A stretch of 64,000 nucleotides of DNA from Xanthocytophaga flava (lineage in GTDB: Bacteria; Bacteroidota; Bacteroidia; Cytophagales; 172606-1): contig NZ_JASJOR010000005.1 in the NCBI RefSeq assembly GCF_030068545.1, forward strand, positions 186,001-250,000, written 5' to 3'. The notes under the pieces are model-generated. The model ran no database searches. It saw nothing but the letters and a program-made list of their open reading frames with translations, and was not told the origin of the DNA. Shown in pieces: positions 1 to 8,560 of the stretch; the stretch's first letter is position 1, and each line of letters starts with the position of its first letter. The translations under genes were made by a program, and so were the position numbers.

Positions 1-395
1 CAGAAAAAACAGATGGCACCTGCAATGGATATTCTGCCTGGCGAGGAGGAACCTATTTTGGAATCAGTTCCCAGTAACTCATCCAGATTTAATGAAAGAA
101 TGTGCCAGTGTTCAAGCATAATAGCAAGGCTAATCAGTACAATGATTCCAGACAAAAGAAGCACTAGCCAGAAATAAGGCTTTTTGCTTGCCATCTGAAT
201 AAGATTACCTGCTGCTAAAATGAGTAGAATTGCTGTATTAACTTTCATTACAGCATTGCTGATCAAGAAAGTACGTAGGGGTAAGTAGTTAAATAACCAT
301 CCTATAAGACCAAGAATAGCAAGCACAATGGTAATACTTGCCAGTATTCTAACAAATAATGTTATTCTGTTGGAGAAATGCACAGCTGCCTCCAT
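1..395 (-). CDS. N-terminal part of a membrane sensor protein (gene cut by window edge)
   Basis: The reading frame opens with ATG at 395 and stays open to the left edge, so only about 131 residues are visible. They contain several hydrophobic segments and the stretch PGRISIAGAICFF after a DELLGTD-like turn. This resembles the PGRMSPNTALCFLL region of the multi-spanning membrane sensor domain often found in front of PAS, histidine kinase or GGDEF modules. The output domain lies outside the window, so kinase identity is inference. Confidence 0.6.
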   Translation of the reverse strand, partial: MEAAVHFSNRITLFVRILASITIVLAILGLIGWLFNYLPLRTFLISNAVMKVNTAILLILAAGNLIQMASKKPYFWLVLLLSGIIVLISLAIMLEHWHILSLNLDELLGTDSKIGSSSPGRISIAGAICFF

Positions 396-733
396 TATAT
401 AAATGATAAGGTAAACAATATGGAATGGATTTGCCTGATAAAGTATGTCTTTGTGACTCTCCGCTGTCTGATTGATTAACAGGATAGGAGAATAACAAAA
501 CAGGTATTGACTGTTAGCTTTGTTTCTCAGATGCTTCTGTAAAGTAAAGAAAAAAAAGTATACAAAATAAGCCTTGCCCGGCATTCACCAGACAAGGCTT
601 ATTTTGTATACTTTTAATCCTTTTTAAAGCAGACTCTCTACATTATTACTTTATAATGAATCATTTATAAATTCAAATGTTTAGCAACAGATTGTCTAAG
701 TAACGTCAAGCAGATTTCTGATAGAAAGAAAGT
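396..733. other. Intergenic region with a strong hairpin
   Basis: No coding frame was recognised here. The only clear structure is the 23-bp inverted repeat at 554-615, listed separately. The remainder is AT-rich and holds the leader of the gene ending at the left edge. Confidence 0.6.
550..615 (-). terminator. Rho-independent terminator with a 23-bp stem
   Basis: Arms 554-576 and 593-615 are perfectly complementary over 23 bases with a 16-base loop. Read on the minus strand the hairpin is followed by a run of T, so it probably ends the transcript of the gene at 734-1147. The perfect stem could also work in the other direction. Confidence 0.8.
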
Positions 734-1147
734 TTATTTGGATGATGCCTGCTCAATGCGACTTTTGCGTTTTTCCAGCACATCCCATACTTCATCCTGC
801 CACTGAAGCGTATTGCCAGTTTGAGAAGTAAGAGCCTGAATAAAATCCGATAGCTTTCTAACAGGATCTTTTCCTAATTTATATACTCCAGATTTGGCTT
901 CCAGTCGTAGCGTAATATCTCCTACTTTGATAGAGGCGTCCTGGTCTTGATAGTATACATTTCTGAAGAAGGTAGATTGGCCATTTTTATCAAACAGCAG
1001 TCTTATATCAAGGGTCTGCTTGTAGAAGTTTTCAACCGTTTGACACATATGATCCAGTTTACGATGTTGGATTCTGCGCCATTGTGTAGGAAAAATATCC
1101 TGCCACTGCTCCAATGTAATTAACTGTCTACTCAGTTGCTTAGTCAT
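734..1147 (-). CDS. Hypothetical protein, 137 aa
   Basis: A soluble-looking protein with no signal peptide or membrane segment. It is rich in Gln, Trp and charged residues; the middle part (about residues 50-95) has a beta-strand pattern with RNVYYQDQD and ITLRLEAKSGVYKLG, and the C-terminus is helical and basic. I do not recognise a family. It is monocistronic: about 500 bases separate it from the upstream adenosyltransferase gene and a strong terminator follows it. Confidence 0.6.
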   Translation of the reverse strand: MTKQLSRQLITLEQWQDIFPTQWRRIQHRKLDHMCQTVENFYKQTLDIRLLFDKNGQSTFFRNVYYQDQDASIKVGDITLRLEAKSGVYKLGKDPVRKLSDFIQALTSQTGNTLQWQDEVWDVLEKRKSRIEQASSK

Positions 1148-1664
1148 AGGATTAAATCATTATTTTGTTTGTGTGATGTTGAGTATGATTAGATTTACTA
1201 AATAACGGGGTCTTAAATTTATACGAAATATAGTGTGGATTCAACTATATTTTTTTACTATAACTTACTAGTAAAGTGCGCATTAACTTATATGAATGAA
1301 GTGAATTCATACATACTGTACGGGAATATTTATTGCATGAGAATGCAACAGTTTAGTGAAAACATCAGATAGATTTAGAGAATTGGATTCTCCTGATAAT
1401 GCAAGTATGTCTACGCTTAGTTGATATAGGTATATCGAAGATGGGTTAGAAGTGTATAACTGCTTAATATGTTACCTGATATGTGAGTTTATTGGACACA
1501 AAGATATGAACAAAAGTATTGTTTTTTTCTCTTTCTGAAAAGAGAAAAAAACAATACAAAGAAAGAAATTCCAAAAGATATACTGAGGTCTGTCCAATTT
1601 GGAGAATTGTTCCGAATAAAAGGTGTCTTACAGAAATATATTCCTGTTGGACTTTTCCTGATCA
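1148..1664. other. Intergenic region, no gene seen
   Basis: About 500 AT-rich bases without a supported reading frame. The only structure noted is the AT-rich 19-bp hairpin at 1516-1557 downstream of the adenosyltransferase gene. The rest probably holds the promoter of the gene at 734-1147. Confidence 0.5.
1516..1557 (-). terminator. AT-rich 19-bp hairpin, probable terminator
   Basis: Arms 1516-1534 and 1539-1557 pair perfectly around the 4-base loop CTGA. It lies about 110 bases after the adenosyltransferase stop codon on the minus strand. The stem is mostly A-T with built-in T runs, so it could terminate transcription or protect an mRNA 3' end. Confidence 0.6.
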
Positions 1665-2243
1665 TTAGGCTTTATCTTTAAATCGTTTGTATAGGAATAA
1701 TTGCCATTTTTCTTCTGCTACTCCTGCTTTGTCCATTTCAGCTCTGGCTAATGTAAAAAACAAGTCAGATAGCCGGTTGATATAGGCAGGTATTGCCTCA
1801 TGTACCTCATCTGTTTTAATTAATGATGTGAGGCTACGTTCTCCACGACGCATCTGGGTCCGAACCATATGACACAAAGCGGAGATCTCATTACCACCTG
1901 GTAGTAAAAAATAGTCTGACGGGGAGGTCATCTTTGATTCTAACTCATCAATCCAGTTTTCACAAAACTCAGCGCCATCTTCAGGCATAGGATTCGTGTT
2001 TACTTTTTTGGTATCCGAAGGTCGGGCCAGATGTGACATCATATCCATCATATCTTTCTGAATTTTATGCAGATTTGCCTGCCACTCATGCTCAGAACCT
2101 AGTTTGACACGTAGTAAGCCAATGGTTGAATTAACTTCATCCAGTGTACCGATACATTCAACTCGGACATCGTCTTTGTCAACACGTTTGCCTCCGAAAA
2201 GTCCTGTAGTACCTTTGTCTCCTTTACGGGTATATATTTTCAT
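1665..2243 (-). CDS. pduO: PduO-type ATP:cob(I)alamin adenosyltransferase
   Basis: This enzyme transfers the 5'-deoxyadenosyl group of ATP to cob(I)alamin to make adenosylcobalamin in the cytoplasm. The 192-residue length fits the PduO family. The N-terminus has the family signature TRKGDKGTTGLFGG, with V-E-C-I-G-T-L-D-E-V-N soon after (about residues 28-38), and the C-terminal half has YINRLSDLFFTLARAE (about 153-168) with the Arg-rich helix RTQMRRGERSL before it. It lies downstream of a BtuB-like receptor whose leader carries a B12 riboswitch, and so forms the salvage end of a B12 acquisition cluster. A palindrome between receptor and this gene may partly separate the transcripts. Confidence 0.92.
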   Translation of the reverse strand: MKIYTRKGDKGTTGLFGGKRVDKDDVRVECIGTLDEVNSTIGLLRVKLGSEHEWQANLHKIQKDMMDMMSHLARPSDTKKVNTNPMPEDGAEFCENWIDELESKMTSPSDYFLLPGGNEISALCHMVRTQMRRGERSLTSLIKTDEVHEAIPAYINRLSDLFFTLARAEMDKAGVAEEKWQLFLYKRFKDKA

Positions 2244-2263
2244 GGTTTTGTGAAATTTAATAG

Positions 2264-2304
2264 TAAAGTTATAAGGGAATGGTTACCATTCTCTTATAAC
2301 TTTA
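2264..2304 (-). terminator. 41-base palindromic hairpin between receptor and adenosyltransferase genes
   Basis: TAAAGTTATAAG at the left is matched by CTTATAACTTTA at the right, with GAATGG/CCATTC inside and one mismatch. On the minus strand it is 10 bases after the receptor stop codon and ends about 20 bases before the adenosyltransferase start. It may attenuate read-through or process the mRNA; the T tract after it is weak. Confidence 0.55.
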
Positions 2305-2313
2305 CATTCTATA

Positions 2314-4506
2314 TTAGAAGGTAAAACTGTAACGCAATGTGAAATTTCTGCCTGGCATATTGTAGCCTCGTTTTTCATAATAGTTTTCGTCTGTGATATT
2401 ATTTACCAGCAGACTTACTGTGTGCTGATGGGCATAGATATAAGAGGCTGCCATATCAATCACCATAAAGACCGGATACTGAATTTCCGGATATAATAAA
2501 TCATTATAGTCTGTATCCTTTCGATGACCGACATACCGTCCGTTGATCCGTAAGGAAGCACCTTTCATGTTATTGTATTCAATACCATAATTCATGGTAA
2601 GCGATGCTATATTGTAAATGTCTTTACGAGTTGTACTACCATCTGTACCTATGGTGACTTCCTTTGCATGAGAGATAGAGGTAGCGTTTGCAAATACACG
2701 GAATGAGTATGCATACTCTTTTAATGCTCCAAAGTCATAGGCTACCTCTGCTTCCAGACCGCGTATCTCACCTTTATTCGCATTTATATAGGTTGTTCGG
2801 GATTTGATTGTATCTCCATTGACCGTAAATTCAGGTGTTGTATAACGGGTAGTACGACTCGTAATACGATCTTGTACTACTGTAGAGAAATAGGTGATAT
2901 CTGCTGTAAATCCAATAGCAGGTTTGATAAACCGGATTCCTGCATCCCAGGTAATGCTGTTTTCATTAGTCAGCTCTGGGTTACCTTGAGTAATGGCAAC
3001 TGATTTGTTGCTGCCCAATTGAGAAAATCCCGCCACCTGATAGGCATCCGGAGTCACAAATGCACGGCCAATAGTAGCATGCACTTTCAACGGTTCGATA
3101 ATCTGGTATTGTGCACCCAAACTTGGACTTAGAAAAGGATTGGTTTCATTGCCTGGCGTATAAGTAGTAAGAAGTGGAGTTGCTTTTACATCAAATGTAA
3201 TTCTGTCAAACCGAAGGCCTGGTGTTACTGTCAGGCGGTTATTCAGGAAGAAAAACTGACCTTGTGCATAAATGGCTGTTGAGTGTAATGCATAGTTAGG
3301 ACTGTAAGGTCTTGTTTCTGTCGTATCATTGGAATAGGAATGTGTTTGAATAGATACACTAGTATAGTCTATACCCAGAGTAAGTTGATGAATACCTAGT
3401 TTCAGTACATCTTTTACCTGTATTCCCTTCCAGGAAGATTGACTTTGGTAAGAACGATAAGGTGGTATTTTTACACCATTATTTTCGAGTGTATAATTAT
3501 CAGATGTTTCCTGAGCAGTATATCCCTTTAGGCTAAGCTGGTGAATGCCCATTGTGCCAGCCAGACTTACTTCGCCATTTGCCCGACCAATGTCTTTGGT
3601 ACTAGGCTGGGTATTTCCATATTCAATGTCACTAGGTGATTCTATACTATGTGCCAGAAAACGTTCTCCCCGAACATCCAGACGCCAGTTGGAAGTAAGC
3701 TGATAACCTGCCCGTAGCGAACCCGAATAATAACTCAGTTGTGTATAATCTCTGCGGATTCCATCACCACGGCTGTCATTGATTTCAGTAGCAGGTTGTT
3801 TTATATAATATTTGATGGCCGTACCTCCATGAAGTGCATTGCGCAACCAGTTGTCTTTTCCGGTTTTATAGTCATCATTGCGACTAAAGGATTGAAAAGA
3901 CAAATCAAAGTCTAGCTTCTCTGTCAGATTGCCTCCCGTTTGACCACCAATACGTAAGGAACTATAGGAACCATATTCTGCCAAAAGAGAAGAGTGAATT
4001 TTATCTGTTGATTTTCGGGTAATGACATTCACCACACCACCCATTGCCTGAGCTCCATAGAGTGCAGAGGCTGGTCCTTTAAGTATTTCAATACGTTCAA
4101 TACTACCCGGATCAATAGTTGCCAGGTTTACGGTACCTGCCGGGCGACCATCTACCAGCAAAAGTGTACGTTGATTGATGCCACTAAACTGAGGCCGAAA
4201 TCCCCGTATACTTACACCTCCCAGCAAACCAGGATACTGTAATACACTGACTGAAGAGTTCTTCTTTACCAGATCTATAGCGTCTATAAAGGATGTTTGT
4301 TTAATATCCCTTTGGGAGATAATATCGATTTGCTGAGGGATTCGTTCTTTTTCTATAGAAGAACGGGTTGCCGTAACTACTGTTTCTTTTAATTGATAAG
4401 ACCAGATAGAATCAGCTACCTGTTGTTGAGCAATACCTGATTGAACAGTTACAAGAAACAGAATAACAGCGAATATAAATAGAATAATAGATAGCCTTAA
4501 GTTCAC
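2314..4506 (-). CDS. TonB-dependent outer-membrane receptor, BtuB-like
   Basis: A 730-residue receptor that would move cobalamin or a related corrinoid across the outer membrane using TonB energy. Residues 1-26 form a signal peptide ending after GIAQ. The plug domain spans about 40-168, with ETVVTATRSS, SIRGFRP, LLLVDGRPAG and the motif RIEILKGPASALYGAQAMGGVVNV. The rest is beta-barrel and ends in Phe (LRYSFTF), as usual for barrel proteins. The start codon is GTG at 4506 without a clear Shine-Dalgarno site, typical of this phylum. The substrate is inferred from the B12 riboswitch directly upstream, the following adenosyltransferase gene and the neighbouring BtuFCD-like importer. Confidence 0.88.
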   Translation of the reverse strand: MNLRLSIILFIFAVILFLVTVQSGIAQQQVADSIWSYQLKETVVTATRSSIEKERIPQQIDIISQRDIKQTSFIDAIDLVKKNSSVSVLQYPGLLGGVSIRGFRPQFSGINQRTLLLVDGRPAGTVNLATIDPGSIERIEILKGPASALYGAQAMGGVVNVITRKSTDKIHSSLLAEYGSYSSLRIGGQTGGNLTEKLDFDLSFQSFSRNDDYKTGKDNWLRNALHGGTAIKYYIKQPATEINDSRGDGIRRDYTQLSYYSGSLRAGYQLTSNWRLDVRGERFLAHSIESPSDIEYGNTQPSTKDIGRANGEVSLAGTMGIHQLSLKGYTAQETSDNYTLENNGVKIPPYRSYQSQSSWKGIQVKDVLKLGIHQLTLGIDYTSVSIQTHSYSNDTTETRPYSPNYALHSTAIYAQGQFFFLNNRLTVTPGLRFDRITFDVKATPLLTTYTPGNETNPFLSPSLGAQYQIIEPLKVHATIGRAFVTPDAYQVAGFSQLGSNKSVAITQGNPELTNENSITWDAGIRFIKPAIGFTADITYFSTVVQDRITSRTTRYTTPEFTVNGDTIKSRTTYINANKGEIRGLEAEVAYDFGALKEYAYSFRVFANATSISHAKEVTIGTDGSTTRKDIYNIASLTMNYGIEYNNMKGASLRINGRYVGHRKDTDYNDLLYPEIQYPVFMVIDMAASYIYAHQHTVSLLVNNITDENYYEKRGYNMPGRNFTLRYSFTF

Positions 4507-4644
4507 AGTTCAATTTAATTAAATGAATAAAAACAATGAGCTGAACGCAAGGACAGGCATATCACTTCAATCTTAATAATAGATTGATGATGAGTACTAT
4601 GCACTGTACTTTTCTCCCGAAAGCTCAGCGGGTATAAATCTCAT

Positions 4645-4825
4645 CCAGGCAGGTCTTCTGGCTCTCCTGACTTTTGATTGTCTTCCCATCTGATAACAGA
4701 CAGTGACATGGTATATCAAAAGCTTTGTAAACAGGATTACAGCAGCGGGGACTGCTCCGGATTTGCACCGGATTCCCTTTTAAGTCTACCTGATCAGATC
4801 GAAGAGGTAAACACCTGTATGTGAA
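4645..4825 (-). promoter_or_regulatory. Cobalamin (B12) riboswitch upstream of the TonB receptor
   Basis: Read on the minus strand the leader has the family's conserved core: ACAGGTG, then AAAAGGGAATCCGGTGCAAA, AATCCGGAGCAGTCCCCGCT and GCTGTAA, and finally the B12 box GTCAGGAGAGCCAGAAGACCTGCC (positions 4648-4671, with an insert relative to the usual box). Binding of adenosylcobalamin to such elements normally shuts off downstream expression. The receptor start is about 140 bases downstream, leaving room for an expression platform; a CCCG/CGGG hairpin sits near 4610-4635. Confidence 0.93.
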
Positions 4826-4867
4826 AGCTAAACAAGCTTCTACTGGTATTTTTGATTTAAATTAGTA

Positions 4868-5911
4868 TCAGGTAATTGTACTTATTTGTTTTTTCCATAG
4901 TTGAAGTGCAGCTAGCACTTCAGCCATAGAGTTGTATTTTACAGAAATTCCGTTCTGATAAAGAGTCCAGTCAGGTTGATTGTTAGTAAATAAAGCCTCT
5001 ATTCTATATGCACTTGTCTGGTCTGTTTCGATACAAAAACCTTCCCGTTGTAGTGCGCGACGTGTCCAGAATACCAAATCCTTATGACCACTAAGTCCAA
5101 TGACAGGACCCTGGCTATCGTTATGTAATACAAAGCTTCCTGTTGCTTGGTCAAAGTGAAGTCCTTTGCGGGCGAAGGCTGATTCAAAGGCTCCTTTGAG
5201 TACAAGGTCTTCAGGTGTACCCACCTCTAAGCTGCCATCAGGTAGTAAGATCCATACTTTGTCTGCTGCCTGTAATGCTAAGTCCAGCTCATGAGTGGAG
5301 AGCAGAATAGCTTTCTGGGTTTTCTTTGCCAGTTGATGCAGCAATTGCATCATTTCCACACGACTGGGTAGATCCAGATGGGCTGTTGGCTCATCCAACA
5401 TAATCATGTCCGTATCCTGTGCCAAGGCACGGGCCAGCATCACTTTTTGGCGTTCCCCATCGCTCAGGTACTGAATAGAACGATGCTGGTAGGCTGTTAT
5501 ACCTATCACATCCATTGCTTCATATACTTTGGTCACATCCTTAGCTGTAAGAGTACCCAGCCAGCTTGTATAGGGGTAACGTCCCAATGCTACTAGTTCA
5601 TAGACTGTCAGATTGCCTGTTCCTACCCGTTCTGTAAGTACCATACTTAGCTTTCGAGCTAAATCCTGGGGTTTTAAATCAGACAAGGGTAAATTGGTAA
5701 TACTAATATAGCCTTCCAGCGCAGGATGTAAACCTGCAAGTGTACGCATCAGCGTAGACTTACCTGCCCCATTTGGGCCTAGCAGGCATACCAGCTCTCC
5801 CTGCCATAAGTTCAGCTGCAAAGGACCCGCTATTTTATATGTTTGTTCTTTAGATAGACGATAGCCAATTGACAAATCAACAGCAGTGAGTATAGATTTT
5901 CTTGCTGTCAT
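4868..5911 (-). CDS. ABC transporter ATP-binding protein, BtuD/FecE-like
   Basis: The ATPase of the vitamin B12 (or siderophore-type) importer. The ATPase domain covers about residues 1-250: Walker A GPNGAGKST (about 45-53), signature YLSDGERQKVMLARAL, Walker B MIMLDEPTAHLDL and the switch histidine in STHELD. At 347 residues it is about 90 longer than usual; the C-terminal extension (about 265-347) looks like a small regulatory domain with Trp-rich strands. Its ATG overlaps the permease stop codon by 4 bases, so the two are translationally coupled. Cobalamin as substrate is inferred from the riboswitch in front of the operon. Confidence 0.9.
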   Translation of the reverse strand: MTARKSILTAVDLSIGYRLSKEQTYKIAGPLQLNLWQGELVCLLGPNGAGKSTLMRTLAGLHPALEGYISITNLPLSDLKPQDLARKLSMVLTERVGTGNLTVYELVALGRYPYTSWLGTLTAKDVTKVYEAMDVIGITAYQHRSIQYLSDGERQKVMLARALAQDTDMIMLDEPTAHLDLPSRVEMMQLLHQLAKKTQKAILLSTHELDLALQAADKVWILLPDGSLEVGTPEDLVLKGAFESAFARKGLHFDQATGSFVLHNDSQGPVIGLSGHKDLVFWTRRALQREGFCIETDQTSAYRIEALFTNNQPDWTLYQNGISVKYNSMAEVLAALQLWKKQISTIT

Positions 5912-6996
5912 ACAAAGGATGCTCTTAGATTACTTCGGGTCACAATAATCCATATCACAACAGGAGCACCCAACAGGGATGTCACTATATTGATAGGTAG
6001 TACTGTCTGGCTGCCTGGCATATGTGCAATAAGATCACAGGCCAGCATTAATAATGTACCAATGAGACAAGTGCAGGGAATCAATACCCGATGATTGGAA
6101 GTATTAAATAACGAACGTGTTAGCTGTGGTACTGCGATACCAATAAAGCCAATGGGTCCACAGAAGGCTGTAATACTACCAGTAAGCAGACTGGTGCTTG
6201 CCAGAATAATGGCTCGTGCCCATCCCACTGTCAGGCCCATACTTCGGGCATAATTTTCACCTAATAACAAAACATTCAATGCTTTGGATGAGGCAAATGC
6301 TAATACTAGTCCCACTATTACTGTAGCTGCCAATACATATAGATGATAGTCTGTTACCCCTCCCAGTGAGCCGAATGTCCATAGTATATATTCCTGTAAC
6401 TGTTCTGGCTGACTAAAATACTGCCATATACTGATAACAGATAAGGTTATAGTTCCAATCATAACACCAACAATCAACAGTACTACATTGTCTCGTATAC
6501 GTCCTGCAATCAGTACTACCAGAAATAAAACCAAGGCCGAACCCATTGAAGCTGCTACTACAATCAGCCAACTACCAGAAATACCCAGTTGCCGGATAGC
6601 TGGCATACTGGTAATATGTCCATTGGAAAGCATTACTACTGCTACACCTAGTGCTGCTCCTGCTGTGATACCTAGTTCTGAAGGGCCTGCCAGTGGATTG
6701 CGAAACAATGTCTGCATTTGCAGGCCACTTACAGATAGACCACATCCAACCAATACAGCTGTAATGGCTTTGGGAATACGAATTTTCTGAACAATATAAA
6801 GCCAGGCTGTTTGTTCGGATGTCTGCTCAAATAGAATACGTACTACCTCCCGAAAAGGAATAGATACAGAACCCAGCATAATATCCAGCAGAAAGCCTGT
6901 AATGATGAGAAAAATTAATGAACTCACCACGATCTTTCGGAAGGAGGAATGGGATTTGGACATAGTACGGCCAGCCTCAGTATTTTGGGAAATCAT
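5908..6996 (-). CDS. FecCD/BtuC-type ABC transporter permease
   Basis: A 362-residue inner-membrane permease with about ten hydrophobic helices. It carries the FecCD family features RIPKAITAVLVGCGLSVSG near the N-terminus, NPLAGPSELGITAGAALG, GENYARSMGL in the coupling region and FIGIAVPQLTRSLFN with HRVLIPCTCLIG after it. The start overlaps the binding-protein stop by 4 bases (ATGA) and the end overlaps the ATPase start by 4 bases, giving a tight F-C-D operon. A second possible start is Met12. Confidence 0.92.
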   Translation of the reverse strand: MISQNTEAGRTMSKSHSSFRKIVVSSLIFLIITGFLLDIMLGSVSIPFREVVRILFEQTSEQTAWLYIVQKIRIPKAITAVLVGCGLSVSGLQMQTLFRNPLAGPSELGITAGAALGVAVVMLSNGHITSMPAIRQLGISGSWLIVVAASMGSALVLFLVVLIAGRIRDNVVLLIVGVMIGTITLSVISIWQYFSQPEQLQEYILWTFGSLGGVTDYHLYVLAATVIVGLVLAFASSKALNVLLLGENYARSMGLTVGWARAIILASTSLLTGSITAFCGPIGFIGIAVPQLTRSLFNTSNHRVLIPCTCLIGTLLMLACDLIAHMPGSQTVLPINIVTSLLGAPVVIWIIVTRSNLRASFV

Positions 6997-8225
6997 TGTA
7001 CCTGTTTGTAATACACCAGTTCGTGATCAGGCAGTAATTCCGGATGAAGTATCTTAATCATATCTGCTAGTATCAGGTGAGGACTTACCGCGCCAGACTC
7101 CCAGTAGTCGTTAGCTCCCTGTTCATTGGTCCGTTTGTTATAATTATATACTTTACCTGTTTTGAAGGAGATAAAGTCCCCATATCGTTTGTCTTTGGCC
7201 AGAATATCCTGTTTGGTATCAATGAATCCTACATTGAGCCAGTATTCAGCTTCCAGTGCTATTGGATACACAGCTTCAAAACTGAGAGGCAGGCTACCTG
7301 TAGTTTTCTCATTTCGCCAATGATAATCTGTGCCCGCATCTTCAAAAAAGTGAGCCATGTAGCTATCTCCATCCGGAAGAAACCAGGTGTCCTTGTATGT
7401 CATACCAGTAATGATACTTGGCTTATGTTTCACATTGCGGGTTAGGTCCGACAATCGTTTATACTCTTGCGCAATTTTTACAAACTTTTCATTTGCAAGT
7501 GCTTCTTTGTTGAGTAAGGCTGCCATTAACTTCACCCATTCAGCACGTGCCAATGGAGTAGTTTCTACCCATTCAGAATTAATCAGCACAGGAAGGCCTG
7601 CATCTGTAAGGGTTTTATAGTGATCCATCCGGGCTGTTGCGCTTCCCACTGTCATAACCAGGTCAGGATGCATCGTAATCAGCTTTTCTTCATTGATTGC
7701 TTGATCGTTGCCAACTTCTGTGATTTCTCCTTTGGCAATTCGTTTGAGTACTTCTGGGGAGGAAACATATTTCAAATTGCCCAACCCGATTAATGTATTC
7801 TGGGCATCAAGAAAGCTAACCAGACCTACGTGCATAGACGACATGCCAACCAGATTACGGACAGGGATCTCAATTTTCTGATACAGATCATAGCCTGCGG
7901 GACGTGGGGTGCCACGTTGTAGTAAAAGGTAACGTGCTGTATCTCCTTTTGCTTCAAAAGGATTGAAGATATGCACTATCTTATAATGGTTGAAGTATTG
8001 GATGGTAAATCCTTTGGCATACTCAATCTCAACTTTATCCGGAAAATAGTTTTGCTGGATAGCAGTGGTTTCTTCTGCGGAATCTGATTTGGATGAGGAA
8101 CGGCAACTGGTCAGTATTCCAGTCAGACAGTAGAGAGCTACTATCCAAGATGAACAGCGAACCAGTGAAGGCAGCGACAAAATCCTTTTGTGGCTGCTTC
8201 GGGTTAGGTTTTTTTTTGTTTTCAT
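6993..8225 (-). CDS. Periplasmic substrate-binding lipoprotein, BtuF/FecB-like
   Basis: A 410-residue binding protein that would deliver the ligand to the BtuC-like permease. The N-terminus has a basic region, a hydrophobic stretch and a lipobox LTSC (Cys41), so it should be lipid-anchored. The body has the two-lobed periplasmic binding protein pattern: GLGNLKYVSSPEVLKRIAKG, then NEEKLITMHPDLVMTVGSA, and a second lobe with SIITGMTYKDTWFLPDGDSY. It is the first gene after the second B12 riboswitch. A purine-rich stretch about ten bases before the ATG may act as ribosome binding site and lies in a possible hairpin, which suits control at translation. Confidence 0.88.
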   Translation of the reverse strand: MKTKKNLTRSSHKRILSLPSLVRCSSWIVALYCLTGILTSCRSSSKSDSAEETTAIQQNYFPDKVEIEYAKGFTIQYFNHYKIVHIFNPFEAKGDTARYLLLQRGTPRPAGYDLYQKIEIPVRNLVGMSSMHVGLVSFLDAQNTLIGLGNLKYVSSPEVLKRIAKGEITEVGNDQAINEEKLITMHPDLVMTVGSATARMDHYKTLTDAGLPVLINSEWVETTPLARAEWVKLMAALLNKEALANEKFVKIAQEYKRLSDLTRNVKHKPSIITGMTYKDTWFLPDGDSYMAHFFEDAGTDYHWRNEKTTGSLPLSFEAVYPIALEAEYWLNVGFIDTKQDILAKDKRYGDFISFKTGKVYNYNKRTNEQGANDYWESGAVSPHLILADMIKILHPELLPDHELVYYKQVQ

Positions 8226-8267
8226 GAATACATGCGCCTTTCTTCCGAAAGCGATAAGTATGAAACC

Positions 8268-8435
8268 CCAACAGGCAGGTCTTCTGACTTCCCCAGATCT
8301 GACTCCTTCCCGCTCAATGTAAAAATGAACAGTGGAATAGCAACTTGTCAGTCTCGGATAGGACGGGGTTACAGCAGCGGAGACTGTTCCGGATTTACAC
8401 CGGATTCCCTTTTAAAGTAAACACTACGAGTTGTA
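8268..8435 (-). promoter_or_regulatory. Cobalamin (B12) riboswitch upstream of the importer operon
   Basis: On the minus strand the leader contains AAAAGGGAATCCGGTGTAAA, ATCCGGAACAGTCTCCGCTG, GCTGTAACCCC and the B12 box GTCAGAAGACCTGCC (8273-8288). The 5' part before AAAAGGG is shorter than in the first riboswitch. The hairpin CGCTTTC/GAAAGGCG just before the first gene covers its presumed ribosome binding site and is a plausible expression platform. Confidence 0.92.
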
Positions 8436-8458
8436 TCGCTTACTACCTTCAGGAATGG

Positions 8459-8466
8459 CAAAGCTA
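8459..8466 (-). promoter_or_regulatory. Possible -7 element TAGCTTTG for the importer operon
   Basis: TAGCTTTG matches the Bacteroidota -7 consensus TAnnTTTG and lies about 25 bases before the riboswitch core. No good TTTG is found at the expected 19-base spacing, so the call is tentative. Confidence 0.4.
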
Positions 8467-8493
8467 AGAAAATTTTATGGATTTGGTGAGAGA

Positions 8494-8532
8494 AACAAAA
8501 AAGCCCGATGTTATAAGTATGAACATCAGGCT
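8494..8532 (-). terminator. Rho-independent terminator of the serine hydrolase gene
   Basis: AGCC-GATGTT (8502-8512) pairs with AACATC-GGCT (8522-8532) with one mismatch; on the minus strand it is followed by TTTTTTG. It lies about 30 bases after the hydrolase stop codon. Confidence 0.8.
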
Positions 8533-8560
8533 GGTAGTGGAGATCTATATAAGATAAGTT

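Noticed and set aside
6488..6790. Open frames on the plus strand opposite the B12 importer and receptor genes
   Set aside because: They are antisense to well-supported genes and their translations show no protein-like pattern.
8357..8364. An ATAGGACG sequence identical in core to the prophage late box
   Set aside because: It lies inside the conserved part of the second B12 riboswitch in host DNA, so the match is by chance.
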